Shown here: positions 23,814 through 32,263 of the stretch, piece after piece | Position numbering within the stretch: position 1 is the stretch's first letter | Layout of the letters: every line of letters begins with the position of its first letter | Source of the DNA: SXOA01 sp051004015 | GTDB lineage: Bacteria; Planctomycetota; Planctomycetia; Pirellulales; Pirellulaceae | Direction of reading: 5' to 3' | Length of the DNA: 52,621 nucleotides | Assembly: GCA_051004015.1 (NCBI GenBank) | Contig: JBPCKT010000071.1 | Location: forward strand, 1-52,621 | The notes under the pieces: model-generated | The model's database searches: none | Told to the model about the DNA's origin: nothing | What the model saw: only the letters and a program-made list of their open reading frames with translations | Translations under genes and position numbers: made by a program

Positions 23814-23887
23814 GCGCCCGTGGCGCAATTGGATAGCGCATCGGTCTTCGGAACCGAGGGTTGGGGGTTCGAATCCCTCCGGGCGTA
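23814..23887 (+). tRNA. tRNA-Arg (anticodon UCG)
   Basis: A complete cloverleaf. The acceptor stem GCGCCCG pairs with CGGGCGT (one G-U pair), discriminator A at 23887, and no encoded CCA. D stem GCGC/GCGC (23823-23839) around AATTGGATA. Anticodon stem TCGGT/ACCGA with loop CTTCGGA, so the anticodon is TCG at 23848-23850. T stem GGGGG/CCCTC with loop TTCGAAT. It reads CGA, and by wobble possibly other CGN codons. Confidence 0.9.
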
Positions 23888-23928
23888 CTGAATGAAATGG
23901 AGAGAATTGCCTCGGGTTTCAACCGGGC

Positions 23929-24690
23929 CTACTTCTTCTCCACCGTCGCCATTTCGTCCTTAGGGTTCTCGCTGAGAATCAGGCCGCGGAACTGGACTTC
24001 CTGCGCCACCCCAGGGTTGCTGTGGAGCTGCAAGCCGAGCGGCCCTTCGCCGACGAGCTCCGGTTTGGGATCGCGCCAGTCGGCGACGAGCTTGCCATTC
24101 ACGGCCATGCGGATTCGGTCGCCGATCGCCAGGATTTCCATCTTGTTCCAGCCGCCGTTGTCGGCTTTCTTAGCCGCTCCGTCCTTGTCCTGATAGATGC
24201 TGTTGCGGCGATAGAGGTCGTAGAATCCCCAGCCGCTGGGGAACATCACCAGATGCCCTTGATAGGAATTCGGCTCGCTGCCGTCGGGGTTGTGCCGCTT
24301 TCCCCAGATCGCGATGCCGCTGTGCATGGAGGATTCGGCGAGCTTCCCCTCGAAGACCAGGCGAAAATTGCCGTACTTCTTCTTGCTGAACAGGTAGTTG
24401 CTGACCTTGGGAGCGTTCTCCTTTTCATTGCGGGCCACAATCATGCCATCCTTGACGGTGAAGTACTTGGGGGTGTCCCCTTCGCCCGTGTTTCCCTCCC
24501 AGCCTTCCAAGTCCTTGCCGTTGAAGAGCTTTACCGGTTTCTCCCCTTCCGGGAATTTGACCGAGGCGGACCAATCGGCTTCCTTTTTTTCATCCTTCTT
24601 GTCCTTATCATCCGCTCCGAGCGACCCAGCCAGCAGCGATGCGGCCGCCAGAGCAACGAGCGCGAGGGAAAAGAGCAGGTTCTTTTTCAT
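23929..24690 (-). CDS. Secreted DUF1080 protein
   Basis: 253 aa with a signal peptide (about residues 1-26), a Lys/Asp/Glu-rich linker (DDKDKKDEKKE), and a DUF1080/PF06439 jelly roll: PVKLFNGKDLEGWEGN, YFTVKDGMIVARNEKENAPK, YGNFRLVFEGKLAESSMHSGIAIWG, GHLVMFPSGWGFYDLYRR, WNKMEILAIGDRIRMAVNG and the last strand VQFRGLIL. The family is linked to 3-keto-disaccharide hydrolysis; activity of this copy is not predicted. GGAG upstream supports the start. It is the second stand-alone DUF1080 gene in the window. Confidence 0.85.
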   Translation of the reverse strand: MKKNLLFSLALVALAAASLLAGSLGADDKDKKDEKKEADWSASVKFPEGEKPVKLFNGKDLEGWEGNTGEGDTPKYFTVKDGMIVARNEKENAPKVSNYLFSKKKYGNFRLVFEGKLAESSMHSGIAIWGKRHNPDGSEPNSYQGHLVMFPSGWGFYDLYRRNSIYQDKDGAAKKADNGGWNKMEILAIGDRIRMAVNGKLVADWRDPKPELVGEGPLGLQLHSNPGVAQEVQFRGLILSENPKDEMATVEKK

Positions 24691-24827
24691 GGGAGAGGCT
24701 CCAAGAGAGGGAAGTCACAGTGGCCGTCTGAAGGCCAATTATGACGCTTGGCGCATCGCGGAGAAAGTAGTGGGGACGCTACAATGGGACGGGTGATTGG
24801 GTGAGCGTTCCTGGGGAGGGGCATCGT

Positions 24828-26288
24828 ATGAACATTCTGCATCGAGTTTCGCGCCTGGCGGCTATCCCGCTGGTGGCCCTGCTGTTTTTGGCAAGTCAAA
24901 GCACGTCTCCGGCAGGCGAGCCGAAGTCTGTCCTAGTCGGCTTTGGCGAGGCGGACATCACGCCGGATGTGAAGGGAAAAAAACCCGTCTGGCTGGCCGG
25001 ATATGGGATGGGAAGGCGGGCGACGGGCGTGCATGACCCGCTGATGGCCCGCTGCCTGGTGCTCGGCGATGGCAGCGAGAAGATTGCCCTCGTTTCGGTC
25101 GACCTCGTTGGCTTGCAGCATCCCGAGGTCAAGGCGATTCGCAAGGGGCTGGCGGACTTCAAATACGTACTCGTCTCCAGCACGCACAATCATGAAGGTC
25201 CCGATGTCATCGGCATCTGGGGGCGAGGGCCATTCAGCAGGGGCGTGGATGACGACTACATTGCCCTGGTTGTCAGCAAGGTCGTGGAGCTGGTCCAGAA
25301 GACGGCGGAAAGCCTCGCGCCCGCCACGGCCGCCTATGGCACCGCCTCCAACGAGGCGCTCGTCGGCGACTCGCGCAAGCCAATCGCCAAGGACGGCGTG
25401 CTGCGGGTCATCCGGTTCACTAAGCCCGGCGGCACGGAGCCCGCCGGCCTGCTCGTGCAATGGAATTGCCACCCGGAAGCGATGGGCTCGCGGAACACCG
25501 AAATCACCGCCGACTTTCCTTACGCCACCGTGGCCCGCCTCAAGGAACAACACAAGTGCCCCATCCTCTACATGAGCGGAGCCGTCGGCGGACTGATGGC
25601 GCCGCCGCGGGGCGTCATCACCGACGCCCAGGGAAAGGTGCTCTACGAAGGTGACTTTGAATTCTGCCGGCTGTACGGCGAAGCGGTCGCCGACCTGGCC
25701 ACCCAGGCCTGCGCCGCCGCCGAGCCGATCGAGCTCACGCCGTTCACCATCTCCGCGAAACCCATTGCGATCCCGGTGACCAACCCGCTTTATCGGCTGG
25801 CGCGCGTGGCCCGCATCCTGCGGCGCGAAGGGCGGCTCTGGGAAGGGGATTTTCAGAAGCTCGGCGAGATTGTCACCGAGGACACGCTCGACAGGCCGAC
25901 CGCGGTGGAAAGCGAGGTGGCTTATCTGCGTCTGGGCGACTTGCATGTGGCCGGAATTCCCGGCGAGCTTTATCCCGAGCTTATTTACGGCAAGTTCCAG
26001 GAGCCGGCCGAGCCCAACGCCGATTTTCCCGATGCTCCCTTGGAGCCGACGGTCGAGAGCATCCTGCCGAGCAAGAAGTGGATGCTATTCGGACTGGCCA
26101 ACGACGAAATCGGCTACATCATCCCGCGTCGCCAGTGGGACAGCACGCCGCCGTATGCCTACGGGCGGGAAACTTCGCAATATGGCGAGATCAACAGTTG
26201 CAGCCCGGAGGTGGCCCCCATCATCATGCAGGCGCTCAAGCTGCGGGTGCAGGATGTGACCGCTCCAAAAATGGCCGCGCCGAAGTAG
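24828..26288 (+). CDS. Neutral ceramidase-like secreted hydrolase
   Basis: 486 aa from ATG at 24828, behind a GGGGAGGGG Shine-Dalgarno stretch; a GTG nine codons earlier is less likely. A signal peptide (about residues 1-28) is followed by a neutral/alkaline non-lysosomal ceramidase-type domain: VGFGEADITPDV, ARCLVLGDG, a His-rich STHNHEGPDV, an NCHPEAMG segment, and ANDEIGYIIPRRQW near the end. The His residues in STHNHEGP and NCHPE correspond to the zinc ligands of ceramidases. Many bacterial members lack known substrates, so ceramide hydrolysis is only a possibility. It is convergent with the porin gene at 26405. Confidence 0.75.
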   Translation: MNILHRVSRLAAIPLVALLFLASQSTSPAGEPKSVLVGFGEADITPDVKGKKPVWLAGYGMGRRATGVHDPLMARCLVLGDGSEKIALVSVDLVGLQHPEVKAIRKGLADFKYVLVSSTHNHEGPDVIGIWGRGPFSRGVDDDYIALVVSKVVELVQKTAESLAPATAAYGTASNEALVGDSRKPIAKDGVLRVIRFTKPGGTEPAGLLVQWNCHPEAMGSRNTEITADFPYATVARLKEQHKCPILYMSGAVGGLMAPPRGVITDAQGKVLYEGDFEFCRLYGEAVADLATQACAAAEPIELTPFTISAKPIAIPVTNPLYRLARVARILRREGRLWEGDFQKLGEIVTEDTLDRPTAVESEVAYLRLGDLHVAGIPGELYPELIYGKFQEPAEPNADFPDAPLEPTVESILPSKKWMLFGLANDEIGYIIPRRQWDSTPPYAYGRETSQYGEINSCSPEVAPIIMQALKLRVQDVTAPKMAAPK

Positions 26289-26322
26289 CGCCTTGCCCCA
26301 CACCGCGACGAGCATCTTGGGA

Positions 26323-26383
26323 CGGGAGTCTTTGGCGGCGGTGACTTTGACAGCAGAGTGATTACTGACGCCAAAGACTCCCG
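26323..26383. terminator. Inverted repeat between convergent genes
   Basis: A 15-base arm (CGGGAGTCTTTGGCG, 26323-26337) and its exact complement (26369-26383) surround a 31-base loop. It lies between the ceramidase-like and porin-like stop codons, and the loop is long for an intrinsic terminator. Confidence 0.5.
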
Positions 26384-26404
26384 ACCCCGGTTGCTCCCAG
26401 TTCC

Positions 26405-28003
26405 TTAAAACTTGTGCCGGATCTCCACGCGGCCGCCGAGGATGTCGGGGGCGTCTTCGAGTGCGCCATAGATGAGGTCGGTGCGGAGAAGGATCGATTT
26501 GCTGAGGGCGACTTGAAAGCGGCCGCTGATGGAGGCCTGGTCGCCGATGGCGACGCGGTCGACGGGGTTGCCGTAGACGTGGACGTAGGCGGTTTCCAGG
26601 ACGAGCTGGTAATAGAACTCCGGGCCGAGAAGCTCGATGCCGAGGGCCCCGCCGCAGGCGTTGTGGCCGGTGGCGTCGAGCGTGGGATAGTTGGTGATGT
26701 TGTCGATCTCGAACGAGATGCCCGTGTTGGAAAGGACGCCGCCGGCTGCCGCTCCGCGAGCGACGGATTGCGGCGAGCCGAAGCCGGCGAAGAGGTTTAG
26801 GTAGGGAACCAGATGCTGCTCATCCCGGGTGATCAGCGAGTTCTCCATCAGCAGCAAAACGCCGTCGGCAGTTTGCGGGCTCACGCCGTCTTGCCCGAAG
26901 TTGACGATGCCACGAACTGAGTTGGAAACTCGGTCGAAGTACCGCCTGGTGAATGCGGCGGTGAAGTTGTGGTAGTTGTGATTCCTGGCGGTGTCGTCGT
27001 TCAGGAAGGCATAGCCGGTTTCGATGTAGCCGCCGTAAGCTTCGATGAACATCACGCTGCCGAAGACGTCCGCCGCCTGGTTGTCTCCACGGAAGGCGTC
27101 GCTCGTCACCTGGTCAAAGCCGCAGAAGAACGTGATTTCATAGTTCGGCCAATCGAGGAAGGGGCTGTTCCTGGACGGGATGTTCACGGCCGCGCCCAGG
27201 ATGGCGTCGTTCATCCAGACGCCGTTCTGGAAGAAGAGCGGAATCAAACCGACGGTGAATGGCAGGTCAAACGGTGAATCGATTCCTCGCATCCCGCCGA
27301 GGATGGCCCCAGCGTCCCCTTCGAAGAAGGCGGTAGTGGGATTGGCATCGAAGACGTCAAAGAAGTTTGTCCCCTGACCGGTTTGATGCTCGAGCCGGGT
27401 GACATTATTCAAGCGATTGAGCGGTGTGAAGAGAGCATGAATCCGCTCCGTGGCGGTGATTTTCCAGTCGGTCTCGAGTTGCAGCTTGGTAGCCCAGACG
27501 TTGGTGTCAATGTTGTTGCTTTGGTTGGATGCGAGCACGGTGCGGAGGTCGCCGTAAACCAGGAAGTGGGGCAGCGTGAGGTTGGTCGGGCCGAAGAGCG
27601 TTCCACCGGCGGGATACTGCCCCGGCAGATAGAAGCCGCGGCCCCATTCGACCCAGGGCCGCTGCACCGGCACTGGCTGCTTGTCGCGGTAGGTGGCGTC
27701 GGCGGAGTTTTCCTCGCTATCGGGAACATAGGAAAGCGAGTCCGGGGCGAAGTCGAGTGGAGAGTAAGGGGCGATGGTGGCGAAGGGCTCCGAATGCGGA
27801 GCTTCGCCGATGAACTGCTGGCGGGGAGCGGGCAACTCTTCGCTGGGCTGCTCATCCTCCGCCGGCGGAAGACGTTGGACTTGCCCCTCTCCGTATTCCG
27901 CCCCCCGCGCAGCGGGAACCCCGGCCGCCGCGGCGACAAGGATCGCCAGCAGGACCGCGAGCTTCAGGCGGAAGTGAGGGGGAGCAGCACGAGGCATAGT
28001 CAC
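26405..28003 (-). CDS. Outer-membrane porin-like protein partnered with a multihaem cytochrome
   Basis: 532 aa from GTG at 28003 (ATG at 27997 is an alternative). A long signal peptide ends near ARGAEY. A Pro/Glu-rich region (residues about 35-110) is followed by many alternating-hydrophobic strands (WATKLQLETDWKI, YEITFFCGFDQV, FIEAYGGYIETGYAF), and the last residues RVEIRHKF end in Phe, a common outer-membrane barrel signature. The GTG overlaps the TGA of the upstream pentahaem cytochrome by four bases, so the two are translated together. This arrangement recalls porin-cytochrome conduits; fold prediction is needed. Confidence 0.65.
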   Translation of the reverse strand: MTMPRAAPPHFRLKLAVLLAILVAAAAGVPAARGAEYGEGQVQRLPPAEDEQPSEELPAPRQQFIGEAPHSEPFATIAPYSPLDFAPDSLSYVPDSEENSADATYRDKQPVPVQRPWVEWGRGFYLPGQYPAGGTLFGPTNLTLPHFLVYGDLRTVLASNQSNNIDTNVWATKLQLETDWKITATERIHALFTPLNRLNNVTRLEHQTGQGTNFFDVFDANPTTAFFEGDAGAILGGMRGIDSPFDLPFTVGLIPLFFQNGVWMNDAILGAAVNIPSRNSPFLDWPNYEITFFCGFDQVTSDAFRGDNQAADVFGSVMFIEAYGGYIETGYAFLNDDTARNHNYHNFTAAFTRRYFDRVSNSVRGIVNFGQDGVSPQTADGVLLLMENSLITRDEQHLVPYLNLFAGFGSPQSVARGAAAGGVLSNTGISFEIDNITNYPTLDATGHNACGGALGIELLGPEFYYQLVLETAYVHVYGNPVDRVAIGDQASISGRFQVALSKSILLRTDLIYGALEDAPDILGGRVEIRHKF

Positions 28004-30039
28004 CGCACGTCAAACTCCACGCTGTAGGCATGGACATCGAGGATTTTTTCGTTCATCGACAGCTCCATCTCCGGCGTCGCTTTGCAGAATCGCATGAAGT
28101 AAATCGGCTCCGCCCGGCTCCGCATCCGGACCGAGAGGCGGTAGCGTCCCGGCTGGCAAAGCAGTTCGCCGGGGACATGGTATTTGGCCGCCCGCTTGCC
28201 GTAGGGAGCGATGGAATGGGCCTCCATGCGGATCAGTGGCGGATGGTTGAGGACCGTGATGGGAAGAGTGCCGGGGCGAAGAAACGGCAGCGGGTCAACG
28301 TCCACGTTCACAGGCAGGTTCATCTCCCGGTCGGTCCCCTTCACGCCCGTGATGAGGAACTTGGTTTGCAGGTTGAAGAGCTGGGCGTCCCGCCGAATGT
28401 TGCCGGAGCGGACTTCCAGCGAGTGCTGATCGGCAATATCGCCATTACGGTCCACGTAGCCGGACTCCCAGATGCGTTCGCCGCTCGGACCGGTGAGCAC
28501 CGCGTTGAGCCAGAGTTGCGGCTGAGCGCCGAGCGAGCCGGACGGAGTATTGTGGCCGCCGTTGGTGCTGACGACGACATACTCGAAGTTGAGGTCCTGT
28601 CCGACACCGCGGCTGGAACTGAAGAACGGCCCTTCAATCTTCATGCCGTTCTCCATCACCTGACTCCGCCACTCGTCCTTCTTCTGGAGCAGGGCGAAGT
28701 TCTCCTTGAGGACTTCCGCGGCATCCATCCGCTCGTCGATGTTTTTCCATTCCGCGGGAAAGGGAATCGATTCGCTGCCGGCCTGCTCGAGCTGCTTCTC
28801 GAAAGCCTCCGTTCCCCAGCCCGCCCGGTAGTCGAACTTATGCCAGGCATCAGCGGACCACCGCTCCGCCTTCTTGTTCTGCGGAAAGATGCCGGGGTGC
28901 GCGATGGAATATCCCGGCCCATAGAAGGCGTGGTTGGAATGCTTGCGCTGCGAGTTGACCGCCTTGCCATCGATGAGTGCCGCTGGACCAATCTCATAGC
29001 CGCTGGCGACGCCGGGGATTTTTCCCATGTGGCAATCCTGGCAGGAGACTCCGCACTTTCTGGCCGGCGAAGCCCGGTACTGGGCCCAGACCACTTCCAA
29101 GGCGATGCCCGGATGGACCGTCACCTGGTGGCAAGAGGCGCAGAACGAGCTTTGATTAAGCTGCTCGAATTGGATGGCCCCGCGATGGATGGGAATGCCC
29201 GGACCCTTGTCGTTCGGGTCGTGCTTCACTTTGTAGAAGTCCTTCTTGGCGATGACCTCGCGCAGGCCGTCCCCGCCGAGCGTGCCGAAGACCGGGTCGT
29301 GCACGGTCCCCGGCTCAATCCGCCGCTCGCCGTTGACGCGGCCGTAGCGCTCTTGCACGCGGTGGCAAGCGACGCAGGTCACGCCCTCTTTGAACACTTG
29401 CGGCGCATCGATGATCGGCAGGTGCCGGGGGTATTCCTGAATGGTGGCGACCGGAGCATGGCACCGCAGGCAGAAATAGCCGACGGTGCCGCGGGACAGC
29501 TCCGTGATGGTCTGCTCAAACTTGTGGAACATCGGCGAGATGGAGGCATACGCATGGGACGAGACTCGCCACTCGTCGTAAATCTGCTTGTGACATTCCG
29601 CGCACGTCGTGGCTGATGGATAGTCGGTGGTGGCGAAACAGGCGGCATGAGGATCTTCACCCGGCGCGAGCTGCTTCGCGCTTGCCGCATCGTCGCTAGA
29701 GGGAACCTTTGGCTTGACGGAATGCGGAGCGTGCGGCGCGGGGGTGAGCAGATCCTCCATGTCGTCCTGGTCTGGTCCGTGAAGATCGTCGCCAGAATAG
29801 TCCGCGGCAGGCAGTCGAGTCGTCGCCGGCTGCTGTTCTTTGGGCCTTTCTGGAACCAACAAGTCGTCGTCCGCGGTGGGAAGTCGGGCGATGGGGCCAT
29901 AGACGCGCTGGCGTGGTGCGCTTTGCGCCGGTCTCCCAACCTTGCCCTCGGCGAAGCAGAAATTGACAAAGAGCGCCAGGCAGGCAGTCGCCGTCACAGC
30001 ATGTCGAGAGCAGCTTGGGCCATCCATAGCACGGTCCAT
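28000..30039 (-). CDS. Pentahaem c-type cytochrome
   Basis: 679 aa. The N-terminus has a short hydrophobic leader (about residues 12-30, AVTATACLALFVNFCFA). Residues 35-130 are Pro/Asp-rich linker. Five CxxCH motifs are visible: CAECH near 146, CLRCH near 192, CVACH near 222, CASCH near 301 and CQDCH near 337. From about residue 480 on, the C-terminal domain is beta-rich and haem free (LNFEYVVVSTNGGHNTPSG, LWLNAVLTGPSGERIWESGY), a type seen in planctomycete multihaem proteins. It directly precedes and overlaps the porin-like gene, which suggests electron transfer across the outer envelope. Confidence 0.8.
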   Translation of the reverse strand: MDRAMDGPSCSRHAVTATACLALFVNFCFAEGKVGRPAQSAPRQRVYGPIARLPTADDDLLVPERPKEQQPATTRLPAADYSGDDLHGPDQDDMEDLLTPAPHAPHSVKPKVPSSDDAASAKQLAPGEDPHAACFATTDYPSATTCAECHKQIYDEWRVSSHAYASISPMFHKFEQTITELSRGTVGYFCLRCHAPVATIQEYPRHLPIIDAPQVFKEGVTCVACHRVQERYGRVNGERRIEPGTVHDPVFGTLGGDGLREVIAKKDFYKVKHDPNDKGPGIPIHRGAIQFEQLNQSSFCASCHQVTVHPGIALEVVWAQYRASPARKCGVSCQDCHMGKIPGVASGYEIGPAALIDGKAVNSQRKHSNHAFYGPGYSIAHPGIFPQNKKAERWSADAWHKFDYRAGWGTEAFEKQLEQAGSESIPFPAEWKNIDERMDAAEVLKENFALLQKKDEWRSQVMENGMKIEGPFFSSSRGVGQDLNFEYVVVSTNGGHNTPSGSLGAQPQLWLNAVLTGPSGERIWESGYVDRNGDIADQHSLEVRSGNIRRDAQLFNLQTKFLITGVKGTDREMNLPVNVDVDPLPFLRPGTLPITVLNHPPLIRMEAHSIAPYGKRAAKYHVPGELLCQPGRYRLSVRMRSRAEPIYFMRFCKATPEMELSMNEKILDVHAYSVEFDVR

Positions 30040-30240
30040 GCGTCATTCACCAGAGGGCTGAAATCGATGGCGGAAATCCATTCCCGCATTTGCCCCTCTC
30101 TGTTTCATCGGAGGCTGGGGACGAACGTTTCAACTTTGCGGCTTCGTCCGCCAAAGCATGGCCGATCCGCATAATCGGCAGGGCAAGGAAATGACGACTG
30201 GGAAAGATGTGCGGGACGAACAAGCTAGGACGGACCGGCC

Positions 30241-30408
30241 TCACCCGCGCAGCTTCGCCGCCTCAGCTTCGAGGGAGGCAATTTCTCTCTCCAGGCCCTG
30301 CACTTCGCCCGGTTCGTCGTCCTGCTTTTTCGCGCCGGCGAGCTGCTGCTTGAGCATTTGCAGCTTGTGCTTGATGACTTCCAGTCGCTTCTTTTCGCGG
30401 CCGTCCAT
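30241..30408 (-). CDS. Small coiled-coil protein, 55 aa
   Basis: A short ORF read by hand: MDGREKKRLEVIKHKLQ at the start and LEAEAAKLRG at the end, stop TGA at 30241-30243. The sequence is a charged heptad-like coiled coil (KKRLEVIKHKLQMLKQQL, then GLEREIASLEAEAAKL) split by a KKQDDEPG hinge. No membrane segment. The Shine-Dalgarno is weak. It lies 41 bases downstream of the small membrane protein at 30450, on the same strand. Probably real, because codon pattern and heptads hold throughout; function unknown. Confidence 0.55.
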   Translation of the reverse strand: MDGREKKRLEVIKHKLQMLKQQLAGAKKQDDEPGEVQGLEREIASLEAEAAKLRG

Positions 30409-30449
30409 AAGGGTCTTTCGGAAAATGCTGAGCCTGAGGAAACAAGTAG

Positions 30450-30839
30450 TTAAAGCAGCCAGCGAAGCACCATTGTAATCGGCGGAACGGCCCCCGCGAC
30501 CAGGGCGGCAACAACGATGGCGGGCGGAGGCGGGATGGTCCGCACCCGGTAGACCAGCGGCACCAGCCCGACGGAGACCAGGCCCGTGACGAGCGCCAGG
30601 AAGAGAAACAGGTCCGCGATATGCGCGGTGGTGACTCCCTCTCCCAGCGGCTGCGGATTGGCCTTGGAAATGATGGTGGCGGGGACAGCAATGACTTCGG
30701 CAGCGATCGTGACGAGCAGCGTCAGCATCCAGGCGACGGTCACGGCCACGGATTGCCGGGTTTCGCCATCAGTCGGCAGCGGAACTGGATTCGCGCGCCG
30801 CGGCGAAGGCTTCTTCCGCTTCTGTTTCTTCTTGGACAT
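30450..30839 (-). CDS. Small three-helix membrane protein
   Basis: 129 aa from MSKKKQKRKKPSPRR at 30839; an in-frame upstream start adds six residues. The strongly basic cytoplasmic head is followed by three hydrophobic helices (residues about 36-57, 75-96, 105-125): AVTVAWMLTLLVTIAAEVIAV, IADLFLFLALVTGLVSVGLV and IVVAALVAGAVPPITMVL. No known motif. Same strand as, and upstream of, the 55-aa coiled-coil ORF; both may be one transcript. Confidence 0.65.
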   Translation of the reverse strand: MSKKKQKRKKPSPRRANPVPLPTDGETRQSVAVTVAWMLTLLVTIAAEVIAVPATIISKANPQPLGEGVTTAHIADLFLFLALVTGLVSVGLVPLVYRVRTIPPPPAIVVAALVAGAVPPITMVLRWLL

Positions 30840-31088
30840 GGTCCCAGGATGGCACAATCGGCACAGTCGGCAAGGGGCACGCGACCCAGACGCCGCTCCA
30901 ATAATCAGGCAATCTTAATTTGCCGACCTTCCATCCGTGACCTAGATTTCCGATGGCACCTGTCTGTCAATCAGGCTGGGCCCGCGCGGTGATATCCCGA
31001 ATTCTCGGGAATGGCTTTCGCCCCATCCGCCGCGACGAACACCACGAGTTGCCCCAAACATATCGTGACTGCCACGCTCCATCCATCC

Positions 31089-32249
31089 ATGCCCCTGTCC
31101 GCCTGGCTGCCGCTGCAAACCGCGGCCAGCGCATTCCGCGAGGAATGTTCGTCGCTCGAGCAACTCGTGCAGGAGTTGTTCGCGGATCTGGAAAGGTTGG
31201 GGGGCGAACTCTGGGCGAAGGCCGATGAGCTGGAAACAGGCCGCCGGCACCTGGCCGAACGCGGCCGTCAACTGGCGGAGCAGCGTAAGGAAGCCGCTCA
31301 CCTATCGCACCAGCTCGAGCAGCAAGAGACGCAGCTCAACGAGGCGCTGGCGGAGCTGCGCGAGCTGCGAGCGGAACTGGCGAATCGGCCGGAGCCTGCT
31401 TCCGCGTCGCACGCATCCGTCCTATCCGCGGATTCGGTGCATGACTTCTCGGCGCAATTTGCCGAACAGTTCGCCTACTTCAAACAACATTTGGATGCTT
31501 CCCAGCCGAATCCTTCCACGGCCGCGGAGCTGGGAGCCCTCAAACAGGAACTGCTCCAGCAGCAAGAAGCCCAACTCACGAAAGCTCTGGCGGAGCTGCG
31601 CGAGCTGCGGTCCGATTTCGTCAATCGGCCGGAGACTTCGCCTGGCGACGACTCGCAGTGCGCCAACCTGCGGCAACAGCTCACGGACCTCCAGGTGGAA
31701 CGAGGGGTGCTGCTGGAGCGCTTGGCAGCCGCGACAAACCAGCCGTTGTCGGGCGAAGCAAGCGCCCTTTCTCCGCAGGCCATCGAGTCCCTCACGGGTC
31801 AAATGGACCAACAGTTTCGGGTTCTCCATGAAAAACTCCAAGTCCTCCGCCAGGATCCGCCGGAAGCCACGCAGCTCGAGTCCTTGAAGCATGAGCGGCA
31901 GGAGCTGGAGAGCGAGCTGGAACTGGTCCGCGCCCGCAGCGCCGAGCTGCAGGAAACCGTCTCCCGGCAGAAGCGCGAGCTGGCTGCCCAGCGCTTGGAA
32001 GTAAGTGAAGAGCTGAAAGAGCTGCGGACGCTGATTGCCGATCAGGGGGCACTGTTTGCCCAGCACGAGCCGGCGTCCGCCTTCGAATCGGCCGATTATC
32101 AGGAACTTGCCGCGGAACAGCGCTCCTCCTCGCCGGCACGCGTACACGAAGAACCTTCCGCAAAGCCCCAAGACCCCGTTGTGAATTCCGTGATGGCCCA
32201 ATTCGCCCGCTTACAGCGAGACATCGCCCAGCGGCGGAAGAAAAAGTGA
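31089..32249 (+). CDS. Long coiled-coil protein of the GTPase cluster
   Basis: 386 aa from MPLSAWLP at 31089; the ORF start at 31011 adds a poor 26-residue stretch. Most of the protein is coiled coil with repeated 'ALAELRELRAEL' blocks (around residues 95-110 and 175-190) that are near duplicates, probably from internal duplication. No membrane segment or catalytic motif. The C-terminus ends in MAQFARLQRDIAQRRKKK. It leads a plus-strand cluster with an FGE-like membrane protein and a zinc-ribbon GTPase; the next gene starts 14 bases after its stop. A scaffold or sensor in that system is the simplest idea. Confidence 0.65.
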   Translation: MPLSAWLPLQTAASAFREECSSLEQLVQELFADLERLGGELWAKADELETGRRHLAERGRQLAEQRKEAAHLSHQLEQQETQLNEALAELRELRAELANRPEPASASHASVLSADSVHDFSAQFAEQFAYFKQHLDASQPNPSTAAELGALKQELLQQQEAQLTKALAELRELRSDFVNRPETSPGDDSQCANLRQQLTDLQVERGVLLERLAAATNQPLSGEASALSPQAIESLTGQMDQQFRVLHEKLQVLRQDPPEATQLESLKHERQELESELELVRARSAELQETVSRQKRELAAQRLEVSEELKELRTLIADQGALFAQHEPASAFESADYQELAAEQRSSSPARVHEEPSAKPQDPVVNSVMAQFARLQRDIAQRRKKK

Positions 32250-32263
32250 CGAGAGGTGGACAG

